This document shows, piece by piece, positions 1 through 11,488 of a DNA stretch of 64,000 nt (position 1 is its first letter; every line of letters begins with the position of its first letter). Both the position numbers and the translations under genes were made by a program. The DNA comes from Lineus longissimus (Eukaryota; Nemertea; Pilidiophora; Heteronemertea; Lineidae), in assembly GCF_910592395.1 (NCBI RefSeq), contig NC_088326.1:8189001-8253000 (forward strand). The letters run 5' to 3'. The notes beneath the pieces were generated by a model that made no database searches, was not told the DNA's origin, and worked only from the letters and a program-made list of their open reading frames with translations.

Positions 1-136
1 GTTTGCACTTCCGAATCCACAGCTTCCTCCTCTTTCGTTCAACTGGCTTTGGAAATTCATGAAAATGGGTCCCATCCGTCATTCGATTGTTCTTTGTGCT
101 ATCCTTGACACAATTCGGAGCCACACAATACACCAT
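1..136 (-). CDS. THAP zinc-finger protein, first exon, cut by window edge
   Basis: Reading leftward from an ATG at 136-134, the frame is open to the window edge (45 codons). It starts MVYCVAPNC and continues with GTHFHEFPKPVE and LWIRK. The C-x4-C pair, the FHEFP segment and the W-x-x-K are the N-terminal half of a THAP DNA-binding domain; the second C-x2-H pair would lie outside the window. THAP domains bind DNA in P-element, Kolobok and some Harbinger-associated proteins and in many host proteins, so a host gene is possible. A nearly identical but truncated copy lies inverted at 62808-62936. The frame is intact as far as visible, so this may be the better-preserved copy. Confidence 0.6.
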   Translation of the reverse strand, partial: MVYCVAPNCVKDSTKNNRMTDGTHFHEFPKPVERKRRKLWIRKCK

Positions 137-180
137 AGTGAATGAAACACATTACTTCCAGGTGTGCATAATTAATTAAG
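8..180 (-). repeat. THAP-exon block, inverted partner of 62764-62936
   Basis: The reverse complement of 8-180 matches 62764-62936 base for base over 173 positions with only two differences (171/173 identical by direct comparison). The block covers the first THAP exon and about 45 bp upstream of its ATG. Similarity stops abruptly on both sides. Confidence 0.9.
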
Positions 181-884
181 GCCCTCCTGCTTTTATGATT
201 GCATGACATGTACAGATAACCTGATCTACATCACAACTTTTGCTGAACCCGCCGCCTGGCTCTAACAAGCCAGTTGCTAGCCTGATTGGGTAATCAAGTT
301 GTCAAACACATAATTGGCTATATCTTCAAAATGGATGGAGCTAATTGCATTTGGTTTTCTGTATTGTATAAAGTGTCAGGTACACTTTTGAAATCGTCTT
401 ACAGCAGAAAATGGCAAAAAACCTTGATATATGGCCTTTAAAGAAGCCGGGGTTGGCATGGACGACTACAAGATCAAATTCTGTGCCGACAGCAAACTCC
501 CACAAGAACTGAACCATAACCATCCACAATATGAACTCATCGTTGACATGCTTGACAACATCACAGTGTAGATCTACATATACTATACGCATACGTTGAG
601 ACAACACGTTAACCAAGTCGACGCTGCAACTTCTTCCAATCACATACGCTTTCAACCAAAATAGGACCTTAGACATGTTAGACTATAGTACTACTCGTAG
701 ACAAAATCTTGCCGGTGACAATTACATAACTGGAATGTACATTATAGGCCTACTGTATTATATTGTACATTAATATGCTTTTTCAAACAAATAAACTTTT
801 GGTTCCTTTTTTAGCAACATGCACGTTATTCATACTAAGTATCATGATTTTTAGCCGGTAGGTCGGTGCTGCTAAGCCCGAAAC
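181..884. other. AT-rich spacer, no gene seen
   Basis: The longest frame here (minus, 676-341) shows no recognisable domain and no splice-site support. An AATAAA motif is present near 790. I see no repeat structure of note. Confidence 0.5.
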
Positions 885-1065
885 ATGACGACGAGCCGGT
901 GGCCGGTGAAGCCGGTGGCCGGTGACGCCGGTGGAGCCGGTGGCCGGTGGAATACACCTAGGCTCATCAGAACCATATCGGGGCGGTGGCCGGTGTAAGA
1001 TTTACAGAGCCTCATCAGAACCATATCGGGTCGGTGGCCGGTGTAGCCGGTGTAAGATTCACCTA
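885..1065. repeat. GCCGGTG-rich minisatellite
   Basis: Short runs of GGTGGCCGGTG and AGCCGGTG are repeated many times. Within the array a longer unit (CTCATCAGAACCATATCGGG followed by CGGTGGCCGGTGTA) occurs twice, at about 961 and 1011. The base composition is far more GC-rich than the flanks. Confidence 0.75.
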
Positions 1066-2510
1066 TTTGGATAATTAATACGCGTAGTAATCACTTCGGA
1101 CAACGCTTCATGTCGCAGAATTGTGGGGGATTGTAAAGTCGCTCCGATTTTTTTCCATACTTTCAGTCCCGTTTTTCACTCTTTTCAAAACACTCCACTG
1201 GGGATATCCTGGTGTCTAAAAACAGCTTGGGATCTCCTCTTTCCAATGACGTCAGAAAATCTTCAATTAAATATACCATATAAGGGATTGAGACGGATTT
1301 CCCAGAGCTGATTTCGTCAACAACTTGGGCCAAGTTGCTAAGGTCAGGATATCCTGGGCTCTGATTGGTCAAAACAGGTCACGTGTTAATGGCTGCGCCC
1401 ATGAATCCTCCATTTGCACAGTAAACATTAACAAATTTCTCAAGTAAAATCGCATTTAAGTAAGGAATATTGAAGGTTTTACGCAAAAAATAACTTTATT
1501 TCAATTGCTGAACTATCATAGAGTACGTGTATGGTACTTTAGTGTGATTTATGTGAGATCATGGCTGATAAAGTTGCAAAAGTGTTGAATTTGTGTACAA
1601 TGTAGGCACTTAGAAGACCCGCGATCGCCGACGTCGCTCATCGCAAAAGCCGATGACGTCATCATTTTTCAAAAGTGCAAATTGGCAGGGTTCGAAAATT
1701 TCGCTGTAAACGGCTAGCTTTGCTCAAATCACAATGAGGCATGGCCATTGGTCAAGACCAGAACCTCGCTTCCGTTTCGATTTTTTACCCGATCAAAATT
1801 GACAAAGTTTGGACGAAGTTCTGCCAATTTCAATCCAAAGGTAAGGTTTGACTCCTCAAAAATGTTACCCAAACCCCCCAGGCATCAAAGATTGTATGTT
1901 AGGCGCCTTCTATGTTTATCAAACTTCCCTCTTGCGAAGTTTCAGGCCAAAATTCGAACGGGAACTTGAAAGTTTTCTTCGGGTCATGTACATGCCAATA
2001 CATAATGAGCTAGAGGACGATCGGAATTTCACCAGATCATCATCACCATAGTTGTCCTCCAAATGCAAACTACGATAAAATACAAACTTACAATGAAAGA
2101 ATGATATATCAGGAAGATGTTTAGCGTATCATCTGGATAAATCTGCTTTTGATATGCAAGGATGGGTCGGATATTGAAACCCCATCGATGGCTTAATTTC
2201 TGCTCATTATGAGGCAATGTCGGTCACGTGACCTGATACTGCCTTCTGATTGGTTGAGCCACTTGATACGTCACTATGTTTTGTAAACAAGAGCACATGG
2301 CAAAACAGATGACAGGAATTGGAATTTTTGAAAAAGGCCTTGGGCTGGGTTTTTTTCAATGATCAAGTTATTGTTTACTTTTGAGGTGATGGTCAAGATA
2401 ATTCCTGCCCTGATAATTCACCTATAAAACCATGAAAATATCTTCTTGTAAAGGGGGATTTTATTGCATGATTAAAGTTTCTTGCTTTTCCAGGCGCAGC
2501 AAAATTCAGG
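1066..2510 (+). promoter_or_regulatory. 5' flank of element A, with CRE- and E-box-like sites
   Basis: No coding region is supported here. Perfect TGACGTCA palindromes occur at 1247-1254 (next to CCAAT) and 1654-1661. A 12-bp palindrome GGTCACGTGACC sits at 2222-2233, followed by ATTGGT and TTTTGTAAACA. The same arrangement (12-bp palindrome, ATTGGT, then a TTTACAAACA-type box) recurs at 34591-34640, in front of element B. That recurrence suggests the promoter or subterminal region of this transposon family. The regulatory role is inference. Confidence 0.4.
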
Positions 2511-5500
2511 ATGGTTGTCCCTGCTTCTTCAGGGGCACCTGCAACACCACCCAGTACTACAGAAGAGTCTTCTGGTGATTGTGAAGGTGAATGTTTTTCC
2601 CTAACATCTATCTGAGTCTGAGGGTGATTCTACATACAAAAAGATCTTGCTGGAGTTCAATGAGAGAATGATTGCCGGTCAATGTGAAAGGTTACAATTA
2701 ACAACAATGATAATCATAACAACATTGATTTATTTAGATGAAAAACTTCTAGGCCTACATGTAATTAAATATGGAAGTGATGATTATTATATACTCTTTG
2801 ATAAAGAAGCTTTGTAGTAAGTAATAATTTTTTTTTAAACTTTTCAGTGCCGTCTGTACCATCTGAAGGTCCACTGATGAGAACAGCAGCTGACAAAGAC
2901 CGCTTCATAAAGTCCTTCGCTGACGATGTTGGTAACGACGGTGACCGTCTCCAAACTCCAATGATACGCAAGAGGTTCGTTGCATGGCTGCACTCCAAAC
3001 ATGATAAGAAGGACTATGTGACGACTTCAAAAAGATTGATTCAGATAGCCAGTGCGAATAACTTAGTTCAGGGTACAGTAAACTTTGATGCAACCAAAAG
3101 AGCGGTAATCCGAGTTGTGAATTTTGCAAACTTTAAACTCAATCTTTCTAAACAGGGTCATAGACTTATTGATACACTGCAAGAGGAATTTGTGATGATA
3201 ATTCAGCATGTTAGTCGCATCCCCTCTGCTGATGCAAGAGATGAGGCAAGTGTGTCCACGTCGAAAAAGACTGTTCCTGGTGCATCAAAGACATCATTTG
3301 AACCTTTACCAGAGAAATTGAAAACTGATTGTCTTAAATGTTCCAAACGGCGAAAAACTGTGTTGAAATTAAGCAAGTCATGCGAAAAAAGAAGGCGGGA
3401 AATTGATAAGATATATGTTTCTTCCGATGAGGGTCGTAAACTTAGACAGACATGCAAAAGGAAAGATGCTATCGAAGGAAGACTAAGGACTGACAAGGCT
3501 ACACTCAAGTTGAACTTGAAACGCTCCGAGTCTGTTGTAAGAACATTGAACAAGCAAGTTACCCCAACACCTGTTCAAAAGAAAAAGAGGACTAGGATAC
3601 ACACCTGCAAATTTTCAAAGCTACTTGCAGTAAAACAGCAGGAGCTGAGAAGACTCAGGAAAGAAAACAAGAAACTTGAGCTTGAGAATGAAGGCCTACG
3701 GCTCATTGTGGACGAGGACAATGAAGTTTTGGATGTTGATGTTTTGGAAAAGAGACGAAAATTCTCTACTCCTTACCGCAAAGCTGTCTACCATTGTTTG
3801 CTGAATCAGGTCCCTGTGGACAATACTGGTAATGTTATCAACTCCATTGTCAAGGAGTTAACAGGATCTGAACTTAATGCAACCCCCTCAGGCGTTACTG
3901 TCAGCCAAATGGCGTTGGAACTTGGCGTACTTAGTGACATCCAGATTGGTGAGTCTTTGGCAGTTGAGACTGACATGACAATCGCATTTGATGCTACCAG
4001 TGCTCGGGACGATCATATCAACGAGGTTCACATGATGTTTAAAGGAGACCCACCCCGAGGATTGGCGTTACAAATTTCAGTTCTTGCAGGAGGGAAAACC
4101 GAGGATTATGTTGACCACATTGTTACAGCAGTTAGAGATATTGTTACAACTTACTCGATGTACAAGGAGATCGATGTGAAACAATTTGAAAAAGATGTTT
4201 GGGCGTATCAAAAATACAATAAGTGACAGAGTGTCTGTAAATCATTGTGTTGTGGTCAGGCTTGGGGAGGAATTCGAAACCCAGCTGCTTGAATTAAAGT
4301 GCAATATTCATCCTCTAGATGGCATTGCTGGTAAAGCAAAATCAATATTAAAAGAGATTGAGAAGGACTATGATGTACACACCTCCCTCTTTGGGAAGGA
4401 GTGTGGGGCTGCCAGAGTTGTCTATAACATATCAAAGATGAGGTACAGGCAGGGGAAAGGGGATCCCAAAGGACTAAAATCATTCTTGATCAGGAACAAT
4501 ATATCACCCAAATTATTTGTCAGATATGTGGGCAACCGGCTGCACGTGCTGTTCCATCTTGCTGGTATTGTTTTCAAGTACAGAATTAAACTTCTTGATT
4601 ATTTAAAAAAGTACTGCAACCAAAGGACTGGTCTGCGAACTTAACTTATTGCTGATCTTGGGGTTCGTTCGATCCAAATCCATCTCCAAGTTCTTGGCCT
4701 GATTGGAAAATTGGTCACTGGACCATGGATGCGAATCATGTATGGCAATGCAGCAAAGAAGTCCAACCTTGAAGTTGTGGAACAGTTCCAGAGCGTGTTC
4801 AGTGAGCTGAAGTTGCTGTCTGACGACCCGCTGACTGCACTTCACCGGGAGAACGACGTTTTCGGGATGCCCTCAACAAGGATGATATCATTTTGACTAC
4901 CCTAAGGACCACAATACTTGATGCAGAACCTGAACTGAAGGATGTCCTGCTTTGGCTAATCTTTGGAGTCATCGCTGATGAAACCATACCTATCAGGAGA
5001 GTTGTCCTCTCCAACTCCTGAGATGATCAACCAGGCCAAATCTGCACCCATTCACAACATCTGTAGTGAAAGGATCCTGGGAATGACAGACCATCAAATA
5101 CACAGAGGTGCCAATGCATCAGTCAGGTTTCTCGACAGCAAGGTAAAGGCGTCAAAGAACAAGACCATCGAATGGCTCGACACAAAAGATGCAGTGGAAC
5201 AAGACAAGCTTGTCTCATTTGCCGTTTCCAGAGCCCGTGAAGTGCGCAAAATTAGGAAAGCTAGGGAGGAAGAAGTTGAGAGGATATACCAGCAGAGACA
5301 AAAAGAGAAAGTCCAGCAGAGGGAGCAGACCTTCAGGAACTCGATTGAGAAGACAATAAAGAGTGGTAACCCCCTCGATGCCAAGTTTTTAGAGGAGAAA
5401 AGCATTTGTCAATGTGCACCAAAGTTGGAGTACCTCAACAAACTGATGCAAGACAATTCTTTGCTGGAGAACCAGTTTATTGAACATTTCTGGTTTGAAG

Positions 5501-5676
5501 GTGGCGAAGATGTGTTGTACCATGGACATGTCCTGGAGCTCAAAACGTACAAAAACAAACCCAAAAAGTACATTGTCACTTACTGGAATGAGGGCGAGGC
5601 TGAAGATGATGGTGAAGACACAAAGATCGCGGTCTCACAAGCCTTCACTGATTACCTTCTTGGTGATCTTCAGTAA
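2511..5676 (+). pseudogene. Element A: unassigned DDE-like transposase gene, degenerate
   Basis: Exon 1 runs from ATG 2511 to a donor after 2586, and exon 2 from 2848 to 5676; phases agree. In order the product has an N-terminal region, a CLKC pair, a long basic coiled coil (LRRLRKENKKLELENEGLRL), a core with FDATS (D codon 3990) and SDRVSVNH (D codon 4225), then CNIHPLD, KMRYRQGKGDPKG, GNRLHVLFH and LIGKLVTGPWM. It ends in a basic helix and an SH3/chromo-like module (FWFEGGEDVLYHGHV, then KYIVTYW). D, D and C-x2-H are the landmarks of hAT-, Kolobok- and Mutator-type RNase H transposases, but I cannot place it in a named superfamily. Damage: a frameshift between 4186 and 4226, an in-frame TAA at 4642-4644, and shifted frames between about 4850 and 5020. 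Element B (40351-42937) is a clear homologue. The transposase role is inferred from this layout. Confidence 0.65.
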
Positions 5677-6664
5677 CATCGAGACTGACATTTTCTTCCC
5701 CAATTCTAGAAAATGGGGGAAGGGGGGGGATGGTGAGTAAACAGACACCTGCTGCAATGGAACTTCATTATGCCTACCAAGTCTTGATGCAATGTTTACC
5801 CAGCTGTGTTAATTTTCTGTTGTCTACAGAGACTGCACTCATTCTCATTGGTTTCAGTCAGACAGACTTGCCCCCGTAGTATTACAAGTTTTTTTTAATC
5901 TCCTTTCCGTATCCTAACTTAAGAGGCCTAATGAGGTTCTTCTGTTTTCAGGAAAAACCTTGCACAAAAATGTTTTAATTGCCTTTTTAGGTGAAGAGAT
6001 GCGTTCCTTATGACCTCCTCTACCATTTTGATATATCACATGATAGGGTGTGTTTGATTTCATATCTGCGTGTCTTCTTCAGCGTTGTCGTGTGTCGGCC
6101 ATCTTGGATTTCAATATGGCCGCCAGCAGACAGTTTCTTATTGGTTACTTAAAGTGGTGTAGGCCCTATGCTGCAGTTATCCTCTTCTGTAGGTATTTCC
6201 ATCCTAGTTCTTGCATAGTTGCCCATAGTTTTGTGCTAGGGAGGCCAAACAGCATGACAATTTGAACTTCGCATTGGCCGTGACCTTGACCTTGACCTTG
6301 AGGTTAAGGAAGGTCAAGGTCACGTCAATGACATGACAATGGATACTTTAACCTCCTGCAACTAACATGTCAGCATTTCATTGCAGTGGGTTGCAGTCAT
6401 TCTTTTAAAGGGTCATTTGTACCCTTGTTTCTTGTGGAATAACCTATTTTTACAACACAGTTTTTGCCTTAATTGTAATGATAAAACAATAGAGGAAGGG
6501 ACGCGTAAATAGGGACCTTTCCACGGCTATAGCTCAGCTCTCCCTCAACCGATCTGGACAATCTAGGTATCAATATTTTTTTTTTTCCTTGCTCTTTAAT
6601 TAGAGCCCAAGATTGAGACAGTCTGAGTAATTTTGCAAAATTGTCTTAAGTGCCTATACAATGC
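5677..6664. other. Intergenic stretch between element A and the DUF7869-type gene
   Basis: No coding exon is supported. The stretch holds an inverted repeat at 6276-6325, GCCATCTTGG and ATGGCCGCC words of the kind often found near transposon ends (about 6097-6123), and an in-frame TAA at 6647-6649 that closes the reading frame ahead of the next gene. Confidence 0.5.
6276..6325. repeat. Inverted repeat of GTGACCTTGACCTT
   Basis: GTGACCTTGACCTTGACCTT reads into AAGGTCAAGGTCAC after a short spacer, giving an imperfect hairpin built from AGGTCA half-sites. AGGTCA is the core of nuclear-receptor sites, but such words are common in marine invertebrate repeats, so regulation is not implied. Confidence 0.7.
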
Positions 6665-9433
6665 ATGCTGGATGGCTCTGATGGAGAAGAGGATGATGTG
6701 TTAGACCGACTTCATCTCCCTGATGCGCCGGATTTTGACTGTGTCATGCAGGAACTTCAGAATGCAGAAGAACTGTTGTTGGCTAATGGTATCGGTGATG
6801 GCAGTGCAGGTGATGATGGTGATGTGTCTGAAGATGAGGAGGATGGTCCAACAGTGGTGGTAGACCAAGCCAGGCCTATTGTGGATGCAGTCGCTGACCT
6901 CTTTGTGTCCTCCAGTGTGCAAATGGAGAAGGAAAAGATTTCGAAGTTCGACTGCAAGTGCAAACTTTCTGAGAAAGGCGAATGCTTTAAACAGATCTCT
7001 GAAGATTTCACGCATCGTTTACGTATGGACTTAGCAGCACTGACCCCAAAGGAAAAGGACATGTTTATCATGGGCAAAGTCAGTTGCCACGTCAACCTGT
7101 CTAATCTCACCACCTGCACGAAACATAAAACCCAGAAGGAAAGAAAGCGTTTTCGCACAACATTCGTGATTGAGAATAAAGTGATTTGCCGAGACACGTT
7201 CAGATTTATGCATTGGTAAGTCAATTATTTCATACTTCTAATTCTAACCTAATTCTAACTGAAGCTAGTGTCAGTGCAGCACTTGACTTGGTAAAGTTGG
7301 TGTGCTTGAATTTTGAGAAGAGTTTGGGACCTGATGCTCGATCTTTACACTGCGTACAAAATTTGAGTACAAAGTTAGTTCCCTTTGTAGAACACTTTTC
7401 TTTAGTTTTTACTATATCCTTCTTTCATCTTCTTTGCAGCATTGGTAATGACAGGTTATCGAAAATCATCAATACCTATGCTGAAGGTCATGTCGAGGCA
7501 CTTGAAAAAAAGTCTGGGGGGAGAATCGAGAGTACTCGTGTGTTGACGTTCGAGGATGTGCGCCGAATCGTGAACTTCTTGACCACGTTCGCTGAAACTC
7601 ATGCCATGATTTTGCCTGGACGCGTCCCAGGATTCAAAAGAGATGATGTGAAACTCTTGCCATCCCACGAAATGAAACGGTCCGTTTGGAGGCAGTACAC
7701 AACTGCTATGGAAAAGACAGGTGAGTACATGGAGTGAGAAATTCAAATCCATCCCTGAAGGTTATCTTCAGATTAAAGAAAGCTTTATACATATTATGCC
7801 AACGAGACTAGTCTTTTTGTGAGTACATGAAGCATGACCACATGCTATATAAATCTTTGTGGTTACTTTGCAGCCAGTGTCAAAATTATTTACATGTACT
7901 ACAACTTGTACTTTCATCTTTCCAGGTCATCGTGTTGCCAAGTTGACGTCATTCAGGAATATCTGGGCGCGCCTCCTTCCATTCATCGTCCGTGTGAAGC
8001 CAATGTCTGATCTCTGCTGGGCATGCCAGAAGAACAACGTTGAGGTTTATCGTAGTGCGAACTTACCAGAGATTGTCAAGCAAGCCAAGCTCAAGAAGCA
8101 GTACGGCCATCTTGAGCTTGTGGCACAGGAGCGGACTCTATATCGCGAGATGATGCAAGAAGCAAAAGCCGTTGCGGAAGAAGCTAGACTTGGGCCTAAT
8201 TTGCCTTGTTCAAAGGAGATGGCAATGCATTACTCCTTCGACTTCGCACAGCAGGTTCACATCCCATCCAATCCACTACAGCCTGGCCCAATATACTTTC
8301 TTGTGCCTCGAAAGTGTGGCATCTTTGGTGTTGCCTGTGAAGGAGTAACGCAGCAGGTGAACTATCTGATAGATGAGGGCATGTGCAGTAGCATAGGTTC
8401 CAATGCTGTAATCAGCTATGTGCACCATTTCTTCGAAAACTTTGGTCTTGGGGAAGTGGATGTCCACTTACACTGTGACAATTGTAGTGGCCAAAACAAG
8501 AACAAGTTTCTTGTTTGGTATTTCTTATGGAGGACAATACATGGGTTGCACAAAACTGTGACAGTCAACTTCATGATTGCGGGACATACAAAATTTGCCC
8601 CAGACCAATGTTTTGGTCTTGTGAAAAAGGAGTTTAGAAGGAGAGAAATCTCGTCGCTGGAGGAGATGGCTACTTGTGTTTCCAGGAGCTCACCCGTGCA
8701 AGGAGTGAATATTCCTCAGCTTGTAGGAGAAGAAGCTGGCAACGTCTTTGTGTCTCTTAACGACTGGCAGGGATTCTTGACACCTTACTTCAAGGCACTG
8801 GATGGCATCAAGAAGCTACAGCATCTCAGGTAAAAAAAGTTCTATTGTATACATTATTGTATCTAGTATGAATGAAGTTCCTAATCTTACTTTTTCAGTT
8901 TGCAATTATGAACAACATTCAGTTTGCATTCACCAACACATCCTTAAAACTCAATTAAAATTTTATTAAAGTTATGTTGCGCCCACCTCTTTTTTTCAGG
9001 TGTTTTATTGACCTGATTCATTTCATTTCAGGATGTGCCCCTATAAAATTCTAACAAATTGAGCATTCTGTATCTCATAGATTGTTTCATTCTTTTTATT
9101 CTCAGGTTTGATGGAGACCATCGAGGAACTGTTTTCGTGAAGGAGACACCTGCTGGAGAGGAAAAGGCCCCTCAGCTGCTGAAGAAGGGAGGTGTCTATC
9201 CGCCAGCTACTCTACCAGACGCAGTCGTTCCACCTGGCCTGGATAACAAGAGGAAATGGTATCTTTTTACCAAGATCAGGGAGTTCTGCACAGAGGCCAC
9301 TCGAGATGTCGTGTGCCCCCGCCCACCTGGACCTACAGAGAATATCGAGCTGTCAGATGAGGAGAACGTGGAAAATGAGCCCCCTGCAAAGCGTCAGAAG
9401 AAGACTGTTACAAAGAAGAAAGGAAAGAAATAA
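6665..9433 (+). CDS. DUF7869-type protein, probable transposase-like gene, intact
   Basis: Four exons join in frame: 6665-7215, 7440-7720, 7926-8829 and 9106-9433, all with GT-AG introns and matching phases, giving about 687 aa. The start is the first ATG after an in-frame stop at 6647. The N terminus is acidic. Then come a Cys-rich segment (FDCKCKLSEKGECF), ENKVICRDTFRFMHCIGNDR across the first junction, and the hallmark block: SFDFAQQVHIP, later HCDNCSGQNKNKFLVWYFLW, then GHTKFAPDQCFGLVKKEF. These match a widespread invertebrate family catalogued as DUF7869. The spaced D residues resemble an RNase H-like DDE core, but catalysis has not been shown as far as I know. The C terminus is a basic tail (KRQKKTVTKKKGKK). 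No internal stop or frameshift was found, unlike most neighbours, so this copy may be young or under selection. Confidence 0.75.
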
Positions 9434-10298
9434 ATGACTGTCTAGACTCTTCTGACTGAGTGTGTGAAGTTGATTGTACATGGAAAATCTGCCTTGTATT
9501 TAAACAGTCTCCTTAACAAACAATTTGATCTGAACCTCACTAAGGAGCTGTACCAAATTTGTGAAATGTTTAATGTGCATTGCACCGTTAAGAGCCTAAA
9601 TCCACCAGCTAACGAAAAAAAAATTGTTCATCTCTATTGGCATTTGTTTCTATAGTGTATATAAATTACCTGGTAGTAAAATTGACAGAATAAAATTTTG
9701 GTTGCTAAGGAAATTTGATCTTCAATTGTTGATTACTTTAACACTGATTTTCTCAAAACTTTTTTCTGTAACTTTCGTCCGATGGCTTGGACATATTTCG
9801 CAATATCTCGGCTATCAAACATGATGTGGAAACAAAAATGGTACCAAAATGAAGCTGAGACCTCTAGGAATCTGGTGATATGCATAACTCCATTTGGCAA
9901 AATTGCTACTTACTACCCATTTTGATGTGATGGGTCACATATTGCTGACTAAGGAACGAGGCATATTGACTTTGCCTAATCATCTCTATCAGACCAATTG
10001 ATATACTTTTTATGAACGCTTACAGCACGCCACAGCTAATGGTTTGATTAAATTGTCTCTTCGATATTGCTCCTTTATTGCATTAGATTTTCATCGCAAT
10101 TCAATTGATTCAAGATATAGCCCATTTGAACCTGTCTGCGCCACGGGTTTAATGCTAGTTATGTTAGATTACAAGTCATACATTCAAATTTATTTTAATT
10201 TCTTGTATTATGTTTTGAAATAGTTTTTTTTTTCAGTTTGAAAGTACATGTAGGATAATACTCCCACATTCCACACCTGATTCTGTGATTCTTTGTAG
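9434..10298. other. AT-rich spacer, no gene seen
   Basis: No exon with recognisable protein similarity was found on either strand. The N-terminal exons of the KDZ gene that starts at 10299 were looked for here and not seen. Confidence 0.45.
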
Positions 10299-10602
10299 GA
10301 CTGCAGTAATTTCAAGGCAGGAAACTCGCTGAGAAGTAACCGGAGATACGAAATGATAGATGAGACAGCAGTTTTTGGTGCAGCATGCAGACATGAAATG
10401 CCAGTCATGATGTTCAGTTTGAAGCATGGAGAAAGGTAGAATTCTTCTTTTAGTTCCACCCTTTCAAAAGTATTTAGCTGTTTCTTTTTATGTGGAAGGC
10501 TGACAATGAACAAAGTAAATGAATAAGTTTTCTCACAATTAATCTCATTTTAAGTTATTTACCATGCTGGTAATGTACTGGTGAAAGTTGTAACTTGTAG
10601 TA

Positions 10603-10780
10603 CAGTAGAACCTTTCTATTAAGGACACCCTTGGTACTGAAAAATGCTGTCCTTAATAGAGAGGTGTTCTGATTACAAAGGTCAAATTGAATGGAAATGA
10701 CCAATTCGGGACCAAAATCAGTATCCTTAATAGAGAGGGTGTCCTGCTCTCAGAGGTGTCCACTAAGGGAGGTTCCACTG
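10603..10780. mobile_element. MITE, Tc1/mariner-like, 178 bp, TA target
   Basis: The ends are inverted: CAGTAGAACCT at the left and AGGTTCCACTG at the right (reverse complement CAGTGGAACCT, one mismatch). TA dinucleotides flank it at 10601-10602 and 10781-10782. The interior repeats the phrase CCTTAATAGAGAG and has no coding capacity. TA targets fit a Tc1/mariner-mobilised MITE. It lies in an intron of the broken KDZ gene. Confidence 0.75.
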
Positions 10781-11103
10781 TATTTATTTGGATTTCACAT
10801 TCCTCATTTGTTGTGTACAGCATTATGGTTTCTGCCAAGCATTATTTAGCATTAAAAGGCATTATCTGAGGTGGTTTGTTATTATTGGCATTATGGGACA
10901 TTAGATACGCAAGTTTTCCTTCCTCTGGTATTATAACAGTATTAAATTGGTGTTTTTTGTCTATTCCAAAACAAATACGTCTACTTATTCCTTTGTCTGT
11001 CTCTCCTTAATTACCCTAACTTGTTAATTAACCCCAATCTCTTAATTGGGCTAGCTGATTACTGATCTCTCTTGAGGTATTCAAACAAAGTACTACACTT
11101 CTA

Positions 11104-11340
11104 TGAGGCCTTTGCATTGTTTGTTTAGAGTGCTTTTGATTGAGTCAACTCTAGGCCCTAATTGCATCTGCTCCTCAATGTCACAGTGACATTGAGGAGC
11201 TACAGAAACCATACTGTGGCTCAATCTTTTTGAGGCCTTTGCATTGTTTGTTTATAGTGCTTTTGATTGAATCATCTCTAGGCCCTAATTGCATCTCCTC
11301 AACGTCACAGTGACATTGAGGAGGACAGTGACATTGAGGA
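11104..11340. repeat. Two tandem copies of a 127-bp unit with a perfect palindrome
   Basis: Units begin TGAGGCCTTTGCATTGTTTG at 11104 and 11231. Unit 1 contains a perfect 15-bp inverted repeat with a one-base centre (11170-11200, CTCCTCAATGTCAC and its complement). Unit 2 keeps the palindrome with one change (11295-11323), followed by a partial extra arm. Confidence 0.8.
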
Positions 11341-11488
11341 GCTCAATCATCTGTCAGGCCTCAAATATTTGACAGAGTGTCACTGTGACTCAATTTTTTT
11401 TGAAATAAAAGGAGTGGAAATTTGTTTTCTCCATTACATGTGTCTTATCTCTTGTTCTTGTCAAATGTAGACTTTTTTTGCTGAGGCC

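Noticed and set aside
3203-3553. 116-residue minus-strand frame
   Set aside because: Antisense shadow of the coiled-coil region of element A.
6757-7224. 155-residue minus-strand frame
   Set aside because: It is the antisense of the well-supported first exon of the DUF7869-type gene.
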